Positions 12,361-19,687 of a stretch of DNA of 38,503 nt are shown piece by piece. The notes beneath the pieces were generated by a model. The model did not search any database, was not told the origin of the DNA, and saw only the letters and a list, made by a program, of their open reading frames with translations. Numbering within the stretch: the first letter of the stretch is position 1; the number at the start of each line of letters is the position of its first letter. The position numbers were made by a program, and so were the translations under genes. Source of the stretch: Thermoproteota archaeon (GTDB lineage: Archaea; Thermoproteota; Methanomethylicia; Culexarchaeales; B10-G16); assembly GCA_003649185.1 (NCBI GenBank), contig QMRB01000006.1, forward strand, positions 1 through 38,503. The letters run 5' to 3'.

Positions 12361-14235
12361 TTAATTTGCTATAATTACCGTAGTTATTTCTCTGAGAGTC
12401 TGAAGATCATTCGCCTTCACCAATCTATCTGAAATAGTATATAAAACATTGCCAATATATATGGCTCTCTTAACAGCATATTGAGAATTGAAGCAACATC
12501 CACTCTTCATAATGTCCCCTCGATCCTTTAAATGTGTTATCCGACCTCTAAATGTGATTGCAGTTCCATTAATATTGAACACGTATAGTCCTTGCCATAC
12601 ATATTCTCCCTGAACATATGGCGGTACACCGCTCGGATATTTATTAGGATCTATCTTGGCGAGAAGGATTGGCAATGCCAATAGATTCTTCTCCTTACTG
12701 AACAGTAGGGCATGATGATCTCTAAGGATGGGGGAATCCGTTCCACGATCACCTATAATGTATTTTGCCAATAGTTTTGGATTTTCTGGATTTGACACAT
12801 CAAATAGAGCTATTTTCACACCTTGATACCATGCAAAATCTCCTTTCTCAGCCTCTACAGTTTCCTTTCCTATTCCAATTATATGGGAACCGTCATATGG
12901 GTGTATATAGTCTGAGAAGCCTGGAATCTTGAGTCTGCCTAGAAGTTTCGGTTTTTCGGGGTTGCTGAGATCTATGACGAAAAGCGGGTCAACCTTTCTG
13001 AATGTTACAAGGTAACACCTCGCTCCCATAAATCTTGCAGCATATATTCTCTCTCCCGGAGCTAGATTTTCAATCTTTCCAACCATTTCGAGATTGCCAT
13101 TTAAAATGTATATGTGGTTGCTGGATGTGGCTTCTGCTAATGATCTGGCTACGTGACCTGTAGTGGTTGCTATTCTAAAGAATCCTTTATACTCATCCAT
13201 GGAGAATTGATTTAACACTCTTCCAGGAACTTTTCCCGAAGCTGCTGGATGGATCTCGTCGCCATGAATCCGTATTTTATGTATAACTGTAACTGTACCA
13301 TTTTCACTCCAATTGGACATGGACACGTAAAGGTTTTCATATGACATGTAGATGCATGAAGCTGGCCCTGTAAGAATTGCTTTAAAATTGGGAAAACTAT
13401 TTTCATCTGCAACATTTAAGGCCATCACTATGGTATACTGTGTAAATATATCGGAAATATTTGAGTAGTATATTTCGTTTGGGCGGATGGGTTGCAATGC
13501 ATTGTCCACATAGATTTCAGGCGTAACCACCTTAAACTTTTCTCCGTCAGTTCTTAAAGGCAGGATGGCCGGTGTGGAAGCCACCAAATACAAATAGTTG
13601 TCGATCATTCTGGAGTTAATATACCAACCTTTCAATGATATATCTCTCCAAATCTTTGGATTAGCCTTATCTTGTACATCAAATATTTTTATATATGTTC
13701 TCCATTCAATGACGTTTTTATTCGAATTTGTTTCTCTTTGAAATAGTATGAAAAGAGTCTCCTGCCCTATAACTATTAACAGGTCACCATAAACATATAG
13801 GCCTATAACGGTTCCACTCAGAGTAAAAGTTGATTTAACATTTGCTTCCTCAGGGGGATAGGCTTTAACGATACATATTTCATTTCTTCCTCTAACAAAA
13901 TATAGGTATTCTCCATCAGTTTTAACTATGTCGGCTTCACCTATCCCCTCTACTTGCACATTGGTCTTAGAGTAGCTGGGAACATTTAGATTGAATGTAG
14001 ATTTCTCTGCAACCCGACAGGTTAATATGTTGAAGCCGCCTAAACCTAGTGGGAAAAAATATCTCGACGCCAATTCAATTTTGGAGAGAATGAAGCTTTC
14101 CAATTGATCCATAGATTTAAAGCTTTTAAGTGAAAGCTGAACAGGTTCTATGGAGTTTTCTATGAAAATAGATGAGAGAGTACTGTTCACTACGATGCCG
14201 ATGAAGATCAAAGTTAAAAATATTAGACGCTTCAA
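12361..14235 (-). CDS. Secreted beta-propeller protein (COG4880/Beta_propel type)
   Basis: A 624-aa protein with an N-terminal signal peptide or anchor (hydrophobic residues 4-21 after MKR). The IGEADIVKTDGEYLYFVRG segment near residue 100 is the hallmark of the archaeal/bacterial 'C-terminal beta-propeller distantly related to WD-40' group. Repeating beta-strand blades follow, for example ISLKGWYINSRMIDNYLYLV, then MGARCYLVTF with DPLFVIDLSNPEKPKLLGRL, and FDVSNPENPKLLAKY. It is probably extracellular or on the cell surface, with a binding or scaffolding role; no catalytic site is evident. The start is TTG with a close GGTGAT. It is divergent from the winged-helix gene at 14371, separated by 135 nt that may hold both promoters. 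Confidence 0.85.
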   Translation of the reverse strand: MKRLIFLTLIFIGIVVNSTLSSIFIENSIEPVQLSLKSFKSMDQLESFILSKIELASRYFFPLGLGGFNILTCRVAEKSTFNLNVPSYSKTNVQVEGIGEADIVKTDGEYLYFVRGRNEICIVKAYPPEEANVKSTFTLSGTVIGLYVYGDLLIVIGQETLFILFQRETNSNKNVIEWRTYIKIFDVQDKANPKIWRDISLKGWYINSRMIDNYLYLVASTPAILPLRTDGEKFKVVTPEIYVDNALQPIRPNEIYYSNISDIFTQYTIVMALNVADENSFPNFKAILTGPASCIYMSYENLYVSMSNWSENGTVTVIHKIRIHGDEIHPAASGKVPGRVLNQFSMDEYKGFFRIATTTGHVARSLAEATSSNHIYILNGNLEMVGKIENLAPGERIYAARFMGARCYLVTFRKVDPLFVIDLSNPEKPKLLGRLKIPGFSDYIHPYDGSHIIGIGKETVEAEKGDFAWYQGVKIALFDVSNPENPKLLAKYIIGDRGTDSPILRDHHALLFSKEKNLLALPILLAKIDPNKYPSGVPPYVQGEYVWQGLYVFNINGTAITFRGRITHLKDRGDIMKSGCCFNSQYAVKRAIYIGNVLYTISDRLVKANDLQTLREITTVIIAN

Positions 14236-14370
14236 GATATCACCAAGCTAAAATAATTATAGTTATGATATTATGCTATGCTTTAGAACATTAAGTTAAA
14301 AAATCTAGAACACCCATAATAATCGTAATTAATGTAGTTAAGTGAAGCTTAATGTAAGGATGGGAAAGAA

Positions 14371-14811
14371 GTGAAGGAGGAGGCTTCAATAGAAGCAGAG
14401 CTTAAGGGAAAAACTCTGCTCACATATCTCTACTTGTTGAGGAGAGGGGGAGGACCGGTGGGAGTTAGAGAGCTTCAGAGAGCATTAAAATTTTCAAGTC
14501 CAAGCATAGCAGCATACCATTTAAATAAACTCTTAAACCTTGGATTAGTAGAGAAAAATAGAAGCGGAGAATATTATCTGAAAAGGGAGATAAAAATAGG
14601 AATTCTAACATTATTCACGAGGATAGGAAGCATCATTATACCGAGATACCTCTTCTATTCAGTTCTATTCACCACCATGCTAATACTATACGTACTATTA
14701 TATCCACAGGTCGGAACTATACATAACATTATAGCTTTAATTTTCATATCATTAGCAAGCGCTATTTTTTGGTATGAGACAATAAGATTATGGAGGAGAA
14801 AACCGTTCTAA
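14371..14811 (+). CDS. Membrane-anchored winged-helix regulator
   Basis: A 146-aa protein. Residues 15-70 form an ArsR/MarR-like winged helix (YLYLLRRGGGPVGVREL, then SPSIAAYHLNKLLNLGLVEK and a wing ending in EYYLKRE). Two hydrophobic helices follow, at about 90-110 and 118-135, with a charged RLWRRKPF tail. This is the layout of archaeal one-component regulators tethered to the membrane. The start is GTG, with GGATGGGA upstream. The next gene overlaps its last 22 nt, so the two form an operon. The ligand and target are unknown. The divergent beta-propeller gene is a plausible target, though only because of its position. Confidence 0.75.
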   Translation: MKEEASIEAELKGKTLLTYLYLLRRGGGPVGVRELQRALKFSSPSIAAYHLNKLLNLGLVEKNRSGEYYLKREIKIGILTLFTRIGSIIIPRYLFYSVLFTTMLILYVLLYPQVGTIHNIIALIFISLASAIFWYETIRLWRRKPF

Positions 14812-15194
14812 AGAATAGAACTAAAAATGTAGTTTACAGGATTATTTGTGAGGAAGGCAAGTTGAAGAGAATCATTATACCGGTGATATTAGGGATAATT
14901 CTAGGAGCAACCATCATGATATCACCAGCTCCAATATATTATGCTAAGATTAAAAATCATCGAGGAGAATGTACGAATAAGACTGAAACTGCATTTTCAC
15001 CGCAACGTAGAACAAATAATACGATAATAGACGCATTGAACAGTATAAAGGAGAGTTTTAAGTATACAACTGAAGCTATGAAAACGGAAGAAAAAACACC
15101 CATCGGAAGCTTAGAGATAGTTAAGCTTGCATTGATGATTTTAATAAGCATCATACTCTCACTAGCAATATACCTTAAAGTAAAAATTATGTGA
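14790..15194 (+). CDS. Small membrane protein of unknown function
   Basis: A 134-aa protein with a hydrophobic segment near residues 29-50 (IIIPVILGIILGATIMISPAPI), a polar extracytoplasmic loop of about 55 residues, and a second segment at 108-128 ending in a short KVKIM tail. I do not recognise the family. Its start lies inside the 3' end of the winged-helix gene, so the pair is translationally coupled and the products may work together, perhaps as sensor and regulator. It ends 28 nt before the convergent pyrophosphatase gene. Confidence 0.6.
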   Translation: MEEKTVLKNRTKNVVYRIICEEGKLKRIIIPVILGIILGATIMISPAPIYYAKIKNHRGECTNKTETAFSPQRRTNNTIIDALNSIKESFKYTTEAMKTEEKTPIGSLEIVKLALMILISIILSLAIYLKVKIM

Positions 15195-15222
15195 AAAATG
15201 GAAACCTAAGTTTAAAGGAGAA

Positions 15223-17199
15223 TTAAAAACCTAGAAGAGAGAACGATACGATGAGAGGGGCGAAAACCGAAGCCACCAAGGACATAACCGTTATAAGCGT
15301 ATTTAATGAAGGGCCGGCAGTATCTTTGAAGGGATCCCCGACAGTGTCACCTACAACAGCTGACTTATGCGCCTCCGATCCAGGGCCTCCTAAATGTCCA
15401 GCCTCAATATATTTTTTAGCGTTATCCCATGCTCCTCCAGAATTAGCCATAAGTATGGCGAGAATGAAGCCCGTTACTATGCTTCCGGCTAAAAGGCCGC
15501 CCAAAGCATCCTTTCCAAGAAACAAGCCAACCATTAATGGAACAATTATAGCTAAAATTCCGGGGGGCATAAGCTCCTTCAAAGCACCAATTGTGGCTAT
15601 ATCAACGCATCTAGCATAATCGGGTTTAACTTTTCCTTCAAGAATTCCAGGGTTCTCTCTGAACTGCCGTCTAACTTCTTCAATCATTCTGAAAGCATTC
15701 TTACAGACTCCTAGAATAGTTAAGGCTGAAAATAGAGGAGGCATCATCGCCCCGATAAATACTCCAGCTATGACAAATGGATTCATAAGATCTAGGGTTG
15801 AAAGATTAACTATCTCAGCGTAAGCGGAGAAGAGGGCTAAAACCGTTAGAGCTGCAGCACCTATTGCAAAACCTTTCGTAATGGCTTTGGCAGTGTTTCC
15901 AACAGCGTCGAGAACATCCGTTCGAGAGATTACTTCATCGCTGAGACCGGCCTGTTCAGCTATACCTTTAGCATTATCCACTATCGGACCATAAGCATCA
16001 GAGGAAACTATCATTCCAGTAATGGAAAGCATACCTAAAGCTGCGATACCGATGCCAAATAAACCGCCAAAATGCCAGGCAAGAATAGTGGCAGCAGATA
16101 TTCCTATTATCGGTGGAACAACGCTTAAGAGACCATATGAAAATCCTGAAAGAATATTTAAAGCTGAACCAGTCTTGGACATTTCAGCTATCTTAAGAAC
16201 TGGAGTTTTATCAATGGCAGTGTAATAATCGGTGGTTAACCCTATAAGTACTCCTGCAACCAATCCTACAAGGTTAGAATAAAATATGTTAAGATCGAAA
16301 TTGAGAGATATAGTGGCCATATAGGAGAATATTAAGAAGAGTCCTCCAGTTGTTAATGTGCCTAAATTTAAAGCGAAACCAGGATTCTCAACTTTAATTT
16401 CACGGACAATTAATGCGCCAATAATGGAGGCAATTATCCCTGCAGTTGCATAGGAGAGGGATAAAAATATTCCGGAAGAACCATAATATGCGTATCCTAA
16501 AACCATGGCAGCTATAACGCTGCCAACATAAGAATCGAACAGATCTGCCCCCATGCCTGCAACATCGCCGACATTATCCCCCACATTATCCGCTATAACA
16601 GCAGGATTTCTCGGATCATCTTCAGGAATCCCCATCTCCACTTTACCAACCAAATCAGCTGCAATATCCGCAGTTTTAGTGAAAATTCCGCCTCCAGCCT
16701 TAGCGAACAATGCAACAGCACTTGCACCGAAACTGAACCCTAAAATAACGTTTAAATCATGATAAATATAATATAAAACGCTTATACCTAGAAGAGCCAT
16801 ACCCACCACGGATAAACCCATAACAGCTCCACCTGAAAAAGCCACTTTAAAGGCTTGAACAATACTGGATTTAGCAGCATTGGCAGTTCTAGAATTAGCT
16901 CTCAGAGCTGCAGCCATTCCTAAAAACCCGGCCAAACCGGAACAGAAGGATCCAACAATATAGGTTAAACCAATATTGGGATCTAAGAAAACGGCGATTA
17001 GAAAAGCTACAGTTAAAACGAAAATGGCAAGCGTCTTATACTGCCTCTTCAAATAGGCGTCCGCACCCTCCTTAATGGCATCAGCTATCTCCCGCATTCT
17101 AGGTGAACCTTCATCTAATTTGGAAACGTAAAATTGCATGAAAAGTGCGGTTAATATTGAAAGAATTGAGCAAAGAATTGCGAAAAGCAGCAGATCCAT
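15223..17199 (-). CDS. hppA: Membrane-bound proton-translocating pyrophosphatase, K+-independent type
   Basis: A 658-aa integral membrane protein with about 16 transmembrane helices. It couples pyrophosphate hydrolysis to ion export. The catalytic motifs are evident: [38 protein letters not shown] (Mg-PPi ligands), [15 protein letters not shown], and near the C-terminus [12 protein letters not shown] plus [18 protein letters not shown]. The segment [10 protein letters not shown] (about residue 435) has Lys and Thr where K+-dependent enzymes carry Ala and Gly/Ala. By the established rule this marks the K+-independent, H+-pumping subclass. The start is ATG with a G-rich stretch upstream. The gene is monocistronic. 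Confidence 0.97.
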   Translation of the reverse strand: MDLLLFAILCSILSILTALFMQFYVSKLDEGSPRMREIADAIKEGADAYLKRQYKTLAIFVLTVAFLIAVFLDPNIGLTYIVGSFCSGLAGFLGMAAALRANSRTANAAKSSIVQAFKVAFSGGAVMGLSVVGMALLGISVLYYIYHDLNVILGFSFGASAVALFAKAGGGIFTKTADIAADLVGKVEMGIPEDDPRNPAVIADNVGDNVGDVAGMGADLFDSYVGSVIAAMVLGYAYYGSSGIFLSLSYATAGIIASIIGALIVREIKVENPGFALNLGTLTTGGLFLIFSYMATISLNFDLNIFYSNLVGLVAGVLIGLTTDYYTAIDKTPVLKIAEMSKTGSALNILSGFSYGLLSVVPPIIGISAATILAWHFGGLFGIGIAALGMLSITGMIVSSDAYGPIVDNAKGIAEQAGLSDEVISRTDVLDAVGNTAKAITKGFAIGAAALTVLALFSAYAEIVNLSTLDLMNPFVIAGVFIGAMMPPLFSALTILGVCKNAFRMIEEVRRQFRENPGILEGKVKPDYARCVDIATIGALKELMPPGILAIIVPLMVGLFLGKDALGGLLAGSIVTGFILAILMANSGGAWDNAKKYIEAGHLGGPGSEAHKSAVVGDTVGDPFKDTAGPSLNTLITVMSLVASVFAPLIVSFSLLGF

Positions 17200-17302
17200 A
17201 AGGCGAATACCCCCAAAATAAAATAGGAATAAAGATTATTAATTTAACCGCTTAGAGGGAATGGAGAACATTTTAACGTTAAGTTAACATTAATATTTTA
17301 TC

Positions 17303-17380
17303 GGGCCCGTAGCTCAGCATGGATAGAGCGCTGGCCTTCGGAGCCAGAGAACGTGGGTTCGAATCCCACCGGGCCCGCCA
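17303..17380 (+). tRNA. tRNA-Arg (anticodon TCG)
   Basis: A 78-nt intronless tRNA with encoded CCA and acceptor stem GGGCCCG/CGGGCCC. The anticodon stem CTGGC/GCCAG closes CTTCGGA, so the anticodon is TCG. The T arm is GTGGG-TTCGAAT-CCCAC. It is the first of three tandem tRNA genes on this strand. Confidence 0.96.
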
Positions 17381-17401
17381 CAACATAATGTTCAAATTGG
17401 G

Positions 17402-17415
17402 AAAAAATTTAAACA
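17402..17415 (+). promoter_or_regulatory. BRE/TATA box for tRNA-Tyr
   Basis: AAAAAATTTAAACA is centred about 32 nt upstream of the tRNA-Tyr 5' end, at the expected spacing for an archaeal promoter with a few-base leader. Confidence 0.5.
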
Positions 17416-17440
17416 TAAAAGATGATTATTAGTTTAGAAG

Positions 17441-17573
17441 CCCGCCGTAGCTTAGTGGTAGAGCATCCGGCTGTAGCATCTGCACGCATGCTACAGGACG
17501 TATAGTCCGGGATGAGCATGCGTCAGCCGTGGAAACCGGAGGGTCGCCGGTTCAAATCCGGCCGGCGGGACCA
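17441..17573 (+). tRNA. tRNA-Tyr (anticodon GTA) with 58-nt intron
   Basis: Acceptor stem CCCGCCG/CGGCGGG with the C1-G72 pair and discriminator A typical of archaeal tRNA-Tyr, followed by encoded CCA. The anticodon stem TCCGG (17466-17470) pairs with CCGGA (17536-17540). The spliced loop reads CTGTAGA, so the anticodon is GTA. The predicted intron is 17477-17534, at the canonical 37/38 position, leaving a 75-nt mature tRNA. The T arm is GCCGG-TTCAAAT-CCGGC. Confidence 0.93.
17477..17534 (+). other. Archaeal tRNA-Tyr intron
   Basis: The ends fit splicing between positions 37 and 38 with three-base bulges AG^C and AA^A. The central four pairs (17471-17474 with 17529-17532) include three wobble pairs, so the bulge-helix-bulge is weak. 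Inside is a perfect 9-bp stem, ACGCATGCT (17484-17492) with AGCATGCGT (17515-17523), capped by a GGAC-GTATA-GTCC hairpin. Confidence 0.8.
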
Positions 17574-17628
17574 CTACAATCAATAATAAAGATTAAATCG
17601 GTTTATCATTCAATATAGATTGAGAGAG

Positions 17629-17750
17629 GCGGGGGTGGCCGAGTCAGGACAAAGGCGCGGGACTTAAGATCAAACCTGAAATGGGAGGGCTAGATAAGTT
17701 AAATCCCGTGGCGTAGGCCTGCGTGGGTTCGAATCCCACCCCCCGCACCA
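17629..17750 (+). tRNA. tRNA-Leu (anticodon TAA) with 34-nt intron
   Basis: Class II tRNA with acceptor stem GCGGGGG/CCCCCGC, discriminator A and encoded CCA. It has a long variable arm (TGGC-GTA-GGCC) and T arm GTGGG-TTCGAAT-CCCAC. The anticodon stem is CGGGA (17658-17662) with TCCCG (17704-17708). The spliced loop CTTAAGA gives anticodon TAA. The mature tRNA would be 88 nt. It is the last of the Arg-Tyr-Leu tandem. Confidence 0.93.
17669..17702 (+). other. Archaeal tRNA-Leu intron
   Basis: The boundaries are set by the need for a 7-nt anticodon loop. CTTA (17663-17666) pairs perfectly with TAAG (17695-17698), but this leaves a five-base 3' bulge instead of three, so the motif is relaxed and the exact cut sites are less certain than in tRNA-Glu. 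Confidence 0.7.
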
Positions 17751-17956
17751 AGCATTTTCAGCTAAGACGTTAAACGGTAAATGTGACAAGTTAAGTGTTT
17801 CATGGCGAACCATCCATATAAGCAATAATTATAATTTCATGTTTCGAAAGGAAAGAGAAGAATTATGAAGAGAGCTGTAAGGTGACGTTAAAAGGAAAAT
17901 TTAATGCAGTAAAAGTTGATTTATATTCAAGAGTATGAAAATAATTTTATCAATAT
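17751..17956. other. Intergenic region after tRNA-Leu
   Basis: About 200 AT-rich bases with no gene that I can support. If the pseudogene to the right was once complete, its first half would have lain here, but no recognisable coding trace remains. Confidence 0.4.
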
Positions 17957-18220
17957 TGTTTGTTAAGAATAGTTAGGCTTGCTACAAACGGCATATACTC
18001 AAAAATAAGACATCCAATATATTCTGGATTTATATTCGTCAATTTTGGGTTAAGCCCGCTCTTCTTCAATTATGCAATGTTCATCTTATCCGTGATATTT
18101 GTACTGTTATGATATATTGTAAGCGTATATGAAGAAAGAATTTTAATAGACAAGTTCGGTGAAGAATACCTCAATTATAAAGAAAAAGTTAAATGGAAAT
18201 TTATTCCAAAAATCTTTTAA
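17957..18220 (+). pseudogene. Remnant of an isoprenylcysteine/phospholipid methyltransferase-like gene
   Basis: One frame encodes the C-terminal half of an ICMT-family membrane methyltransferase: ATNGIYSKIRHPIYSGF (the SAM-binding NGIY..xRHPxYxG signature), a hydrophobic helix, then after an in-frame TGA at 18110 the continuation YEERILIDKFGEEYLNYKEK and FIPKIF with a TAA stop at 18218. The E-E-x-x-L-x-x-x-F-G-x-x-Y motif is characteristic of the family. No start codon or N-terminal membrane segments remain, and a stop lies in frame at 17942. Truncation plus a nonsense codon indicate decay, and the copy is presumably not functional. Confidence 0.75.
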
Positions 18221-18257
18221 CTTAAGGCTTTACATTGGTTGAAAGCATTTTAACCAT

Positions 18258-19238
18258 TTATCTCAACTTAACGTAGGCTAATAGATCGATTATTGAAGCT
18301 TTGAAGATTAAGGATATTCCGGTTGTACAGGTTAGCCAGCAACCTTTACATGAAGCTATTGCAGCCTTAACTTGCTCATCCTCAACTTTAAGGATCTCGT
18401 CTAAAGGGGTTTCCAGGATGTTTCCGATCACTAAATCTTCTCTTGGACTACAAGCCGTAACCATTCCGTTTGGCTGAACCATAAAGTATAGTTTGGCGGC
18501 ATGACATATCTTCTCAGCCCTATGAAGGAGGTAGTCTCCCATTCCAGTAATATATGAGACTGGTAGGGGAACTAGGGATTTCGACTTTTTCTTGAAGGCA
18601 AGTATTGATGAGATGAAGGTTCTTACATTCTCTTCTTTAAAATTGGAGGAAGGTGGATTTATGGGCTGTATTGTAAAGAAATCGACTTTTTCTTCCAGGC
18701 TTCTCCAAAGGGGAATTATGGAGTTCATATTTTCTCTAGAAACCACAGTGTTCACGCCTATCTTTACTCCATTTTTTCTCAACAGTTTTATGGCTTCAAC
18801 TGCCTTTTCATATGCTCCTATAACACCTCTAAACTTATCATGTAATTTGGGGGGACCGTCAATTGAGATTATGATATAATCGAAAACCTTTGCAAGTTTT
18901 TCAGCGACATGGGAATTTATCAAATACCCATTCGAATTCATGGAGACTATGCATCCATAATCTTTAGCTTCTAAAGCCAAATTGTATATGTCACGTCTCA
19001 GAAGTGGTTCTCCGCCGCTGAAGCTGATTGCAGGCACACCGAAATCGCCGATTCTTTTAATGACCTTTAATGCGTCAGCTTCACTTAGCTCATTAATGCT
19101 TCTCTTCCAATTATTGCAGAAACTGCATTTAAAGTTGCATCGGAAAGTCACATTGTAGAAAGCGGTTAAAGGTTTATATTTGCCAAGCTTTGAAATTATA
19201 AATGTTTTAATTAGCCGTCGATATGTGGAAAAGTTCAC
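18258..19238 (-). CDS. Radical SAM protein with C-terminal SPASM/twitch-like cysteines
   Basis: A 326-aa protein. The cluster motif CNFKCSFC gives ligands C34, C38 and C41, followed by FSGGEPLLRRD and a DYIIISIDGPP strand. Four cysteines near the C-terminus (CKGCWLTC plus an upstream Cys in MVTACSP) suggest at least one auxiliary Fe-S cluster of the SPASM/twitch type. The organisation resembles MoaA/PqqE-like maturases; the substrate is unknown. The start is GTG with no Shine-Dalgarno and an AT-rich box about 25 nt upstream, so the mRNA may be leaderless. It stands alone on its strand except for the DUF167 gene 79 nt upstream. Confidence 0.85.
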   Translation of the reverse strand: MNFSTYRRLIKTFIISKLGKYKPLTAFYNVTFRCNFKCSFCNNWKRSINELSEADALKVIKRIGDFGVPAISFSGGEPLLRRDIYNLALEAKDYGCIVSMNSNGYLINSHVAEKLAKVFDYIIISIDGPPKLHDKFRGVIGAYEKAVEAIKLLRKNGVKIGVNTVVSRENMNSIIPLWRSLEEKVDFFTIQPINPPSSNFKEENVRTFISSILAFKKKSKSLVPLPVSYITGMGDYLLHRAEKICHAAKLYFMVQPNGMVTACSPREDLVIGNILETPLDEILKVEDEQVKAAIASCKGCWLTCTTGISLIFKASIIDLLAYVKLR

Positions 19239-19317
19239 GTTAAAATTTTTATTAAAAAATTAATTTAAAAATTATGTGAGATGAGAAATGAAAATTATGT
19301 TTTCTCAAATTTTAAAT

Positions 19318-19578
19318 TCAATTGCCCACGCTATGAAATTTATCATTCAGCAACACCTCAACCACTTTCCTTCTAGATTTAAAGCCAGAGACTATTCTAA
19401 CTCTATCTCTAGAAACTTTGAAATATTTGGAAAGTTTGCGGATGAGTTCAAGATTCGCCTTCCCTCTTAAAGGTTTAGAAGTTAAACCTATAATTATCTC
19501 GTCTCCTTCAACTTTGATGAAGTTCTTTCCAAATACGACTTTAACGTGGAAGAGCATTTCATAGTATAAATTGGCCAT
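19318..19578 (-). CDS. DUF167 (YggU/UPF0235) family protein
   Basis: An 86-aa single-domain protein of normal family length. GLTSKPLRGKANLELIRKLS and the following SRDRVRIVSGFKSRRKVV are the conserved family core. The function is unproven in all domains of life. The ATG is preceded by AT-rich sequence and no Shine-Dalgarno, so it may be a leaderless transcript. It is divergent from the actin operon, with 109 nt between the starts holding both promoters. Confidence 0.9.
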   Translation of the reverse strand: MANLYYEMLFHVKVVFGKNFIKVEGDEIIIGLTSKPLRGKANLELIRKLSKYFKVSRDRVRIVSGFKSRRKVVEVLLNDKFHSVGN

Positions 19579-19616
19579 GTTAAATTTTAAATTTATTTAT
19601 GCTTCAACTCAAATCA

Positions 19617-19628
19617 GGTATAAAATAC
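19617..19628 (+). promoter_or_regulatory. Probable promoter of the actin operon
   Basis: GGTATAAAATAC, extended by TTTAATATA, lies about 65 nt upstream of ATG 19688. A start site about 26 nt downstream would leave a leader of about 40 nt that includes the AAAGGTG ribosome-binding site. Confidence 0.4.
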
Positions 19629-19687
19629 TTTAATATAGCTTTGAAAGTAATGGAATAATTGGTAGAAAAATGTGAAAGGTGCAATTT

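Noticed and set aside
18110-18112. TGA in the methyltransferase remnant read as selenocysteine
   Set aside because: The family has no cysteine or selenocysteine at this point in the membrane helix, no SECIS-like hairpin was noticed, and the N-terminus is missing. A nonsense mutation in a pseudogene is simpler.
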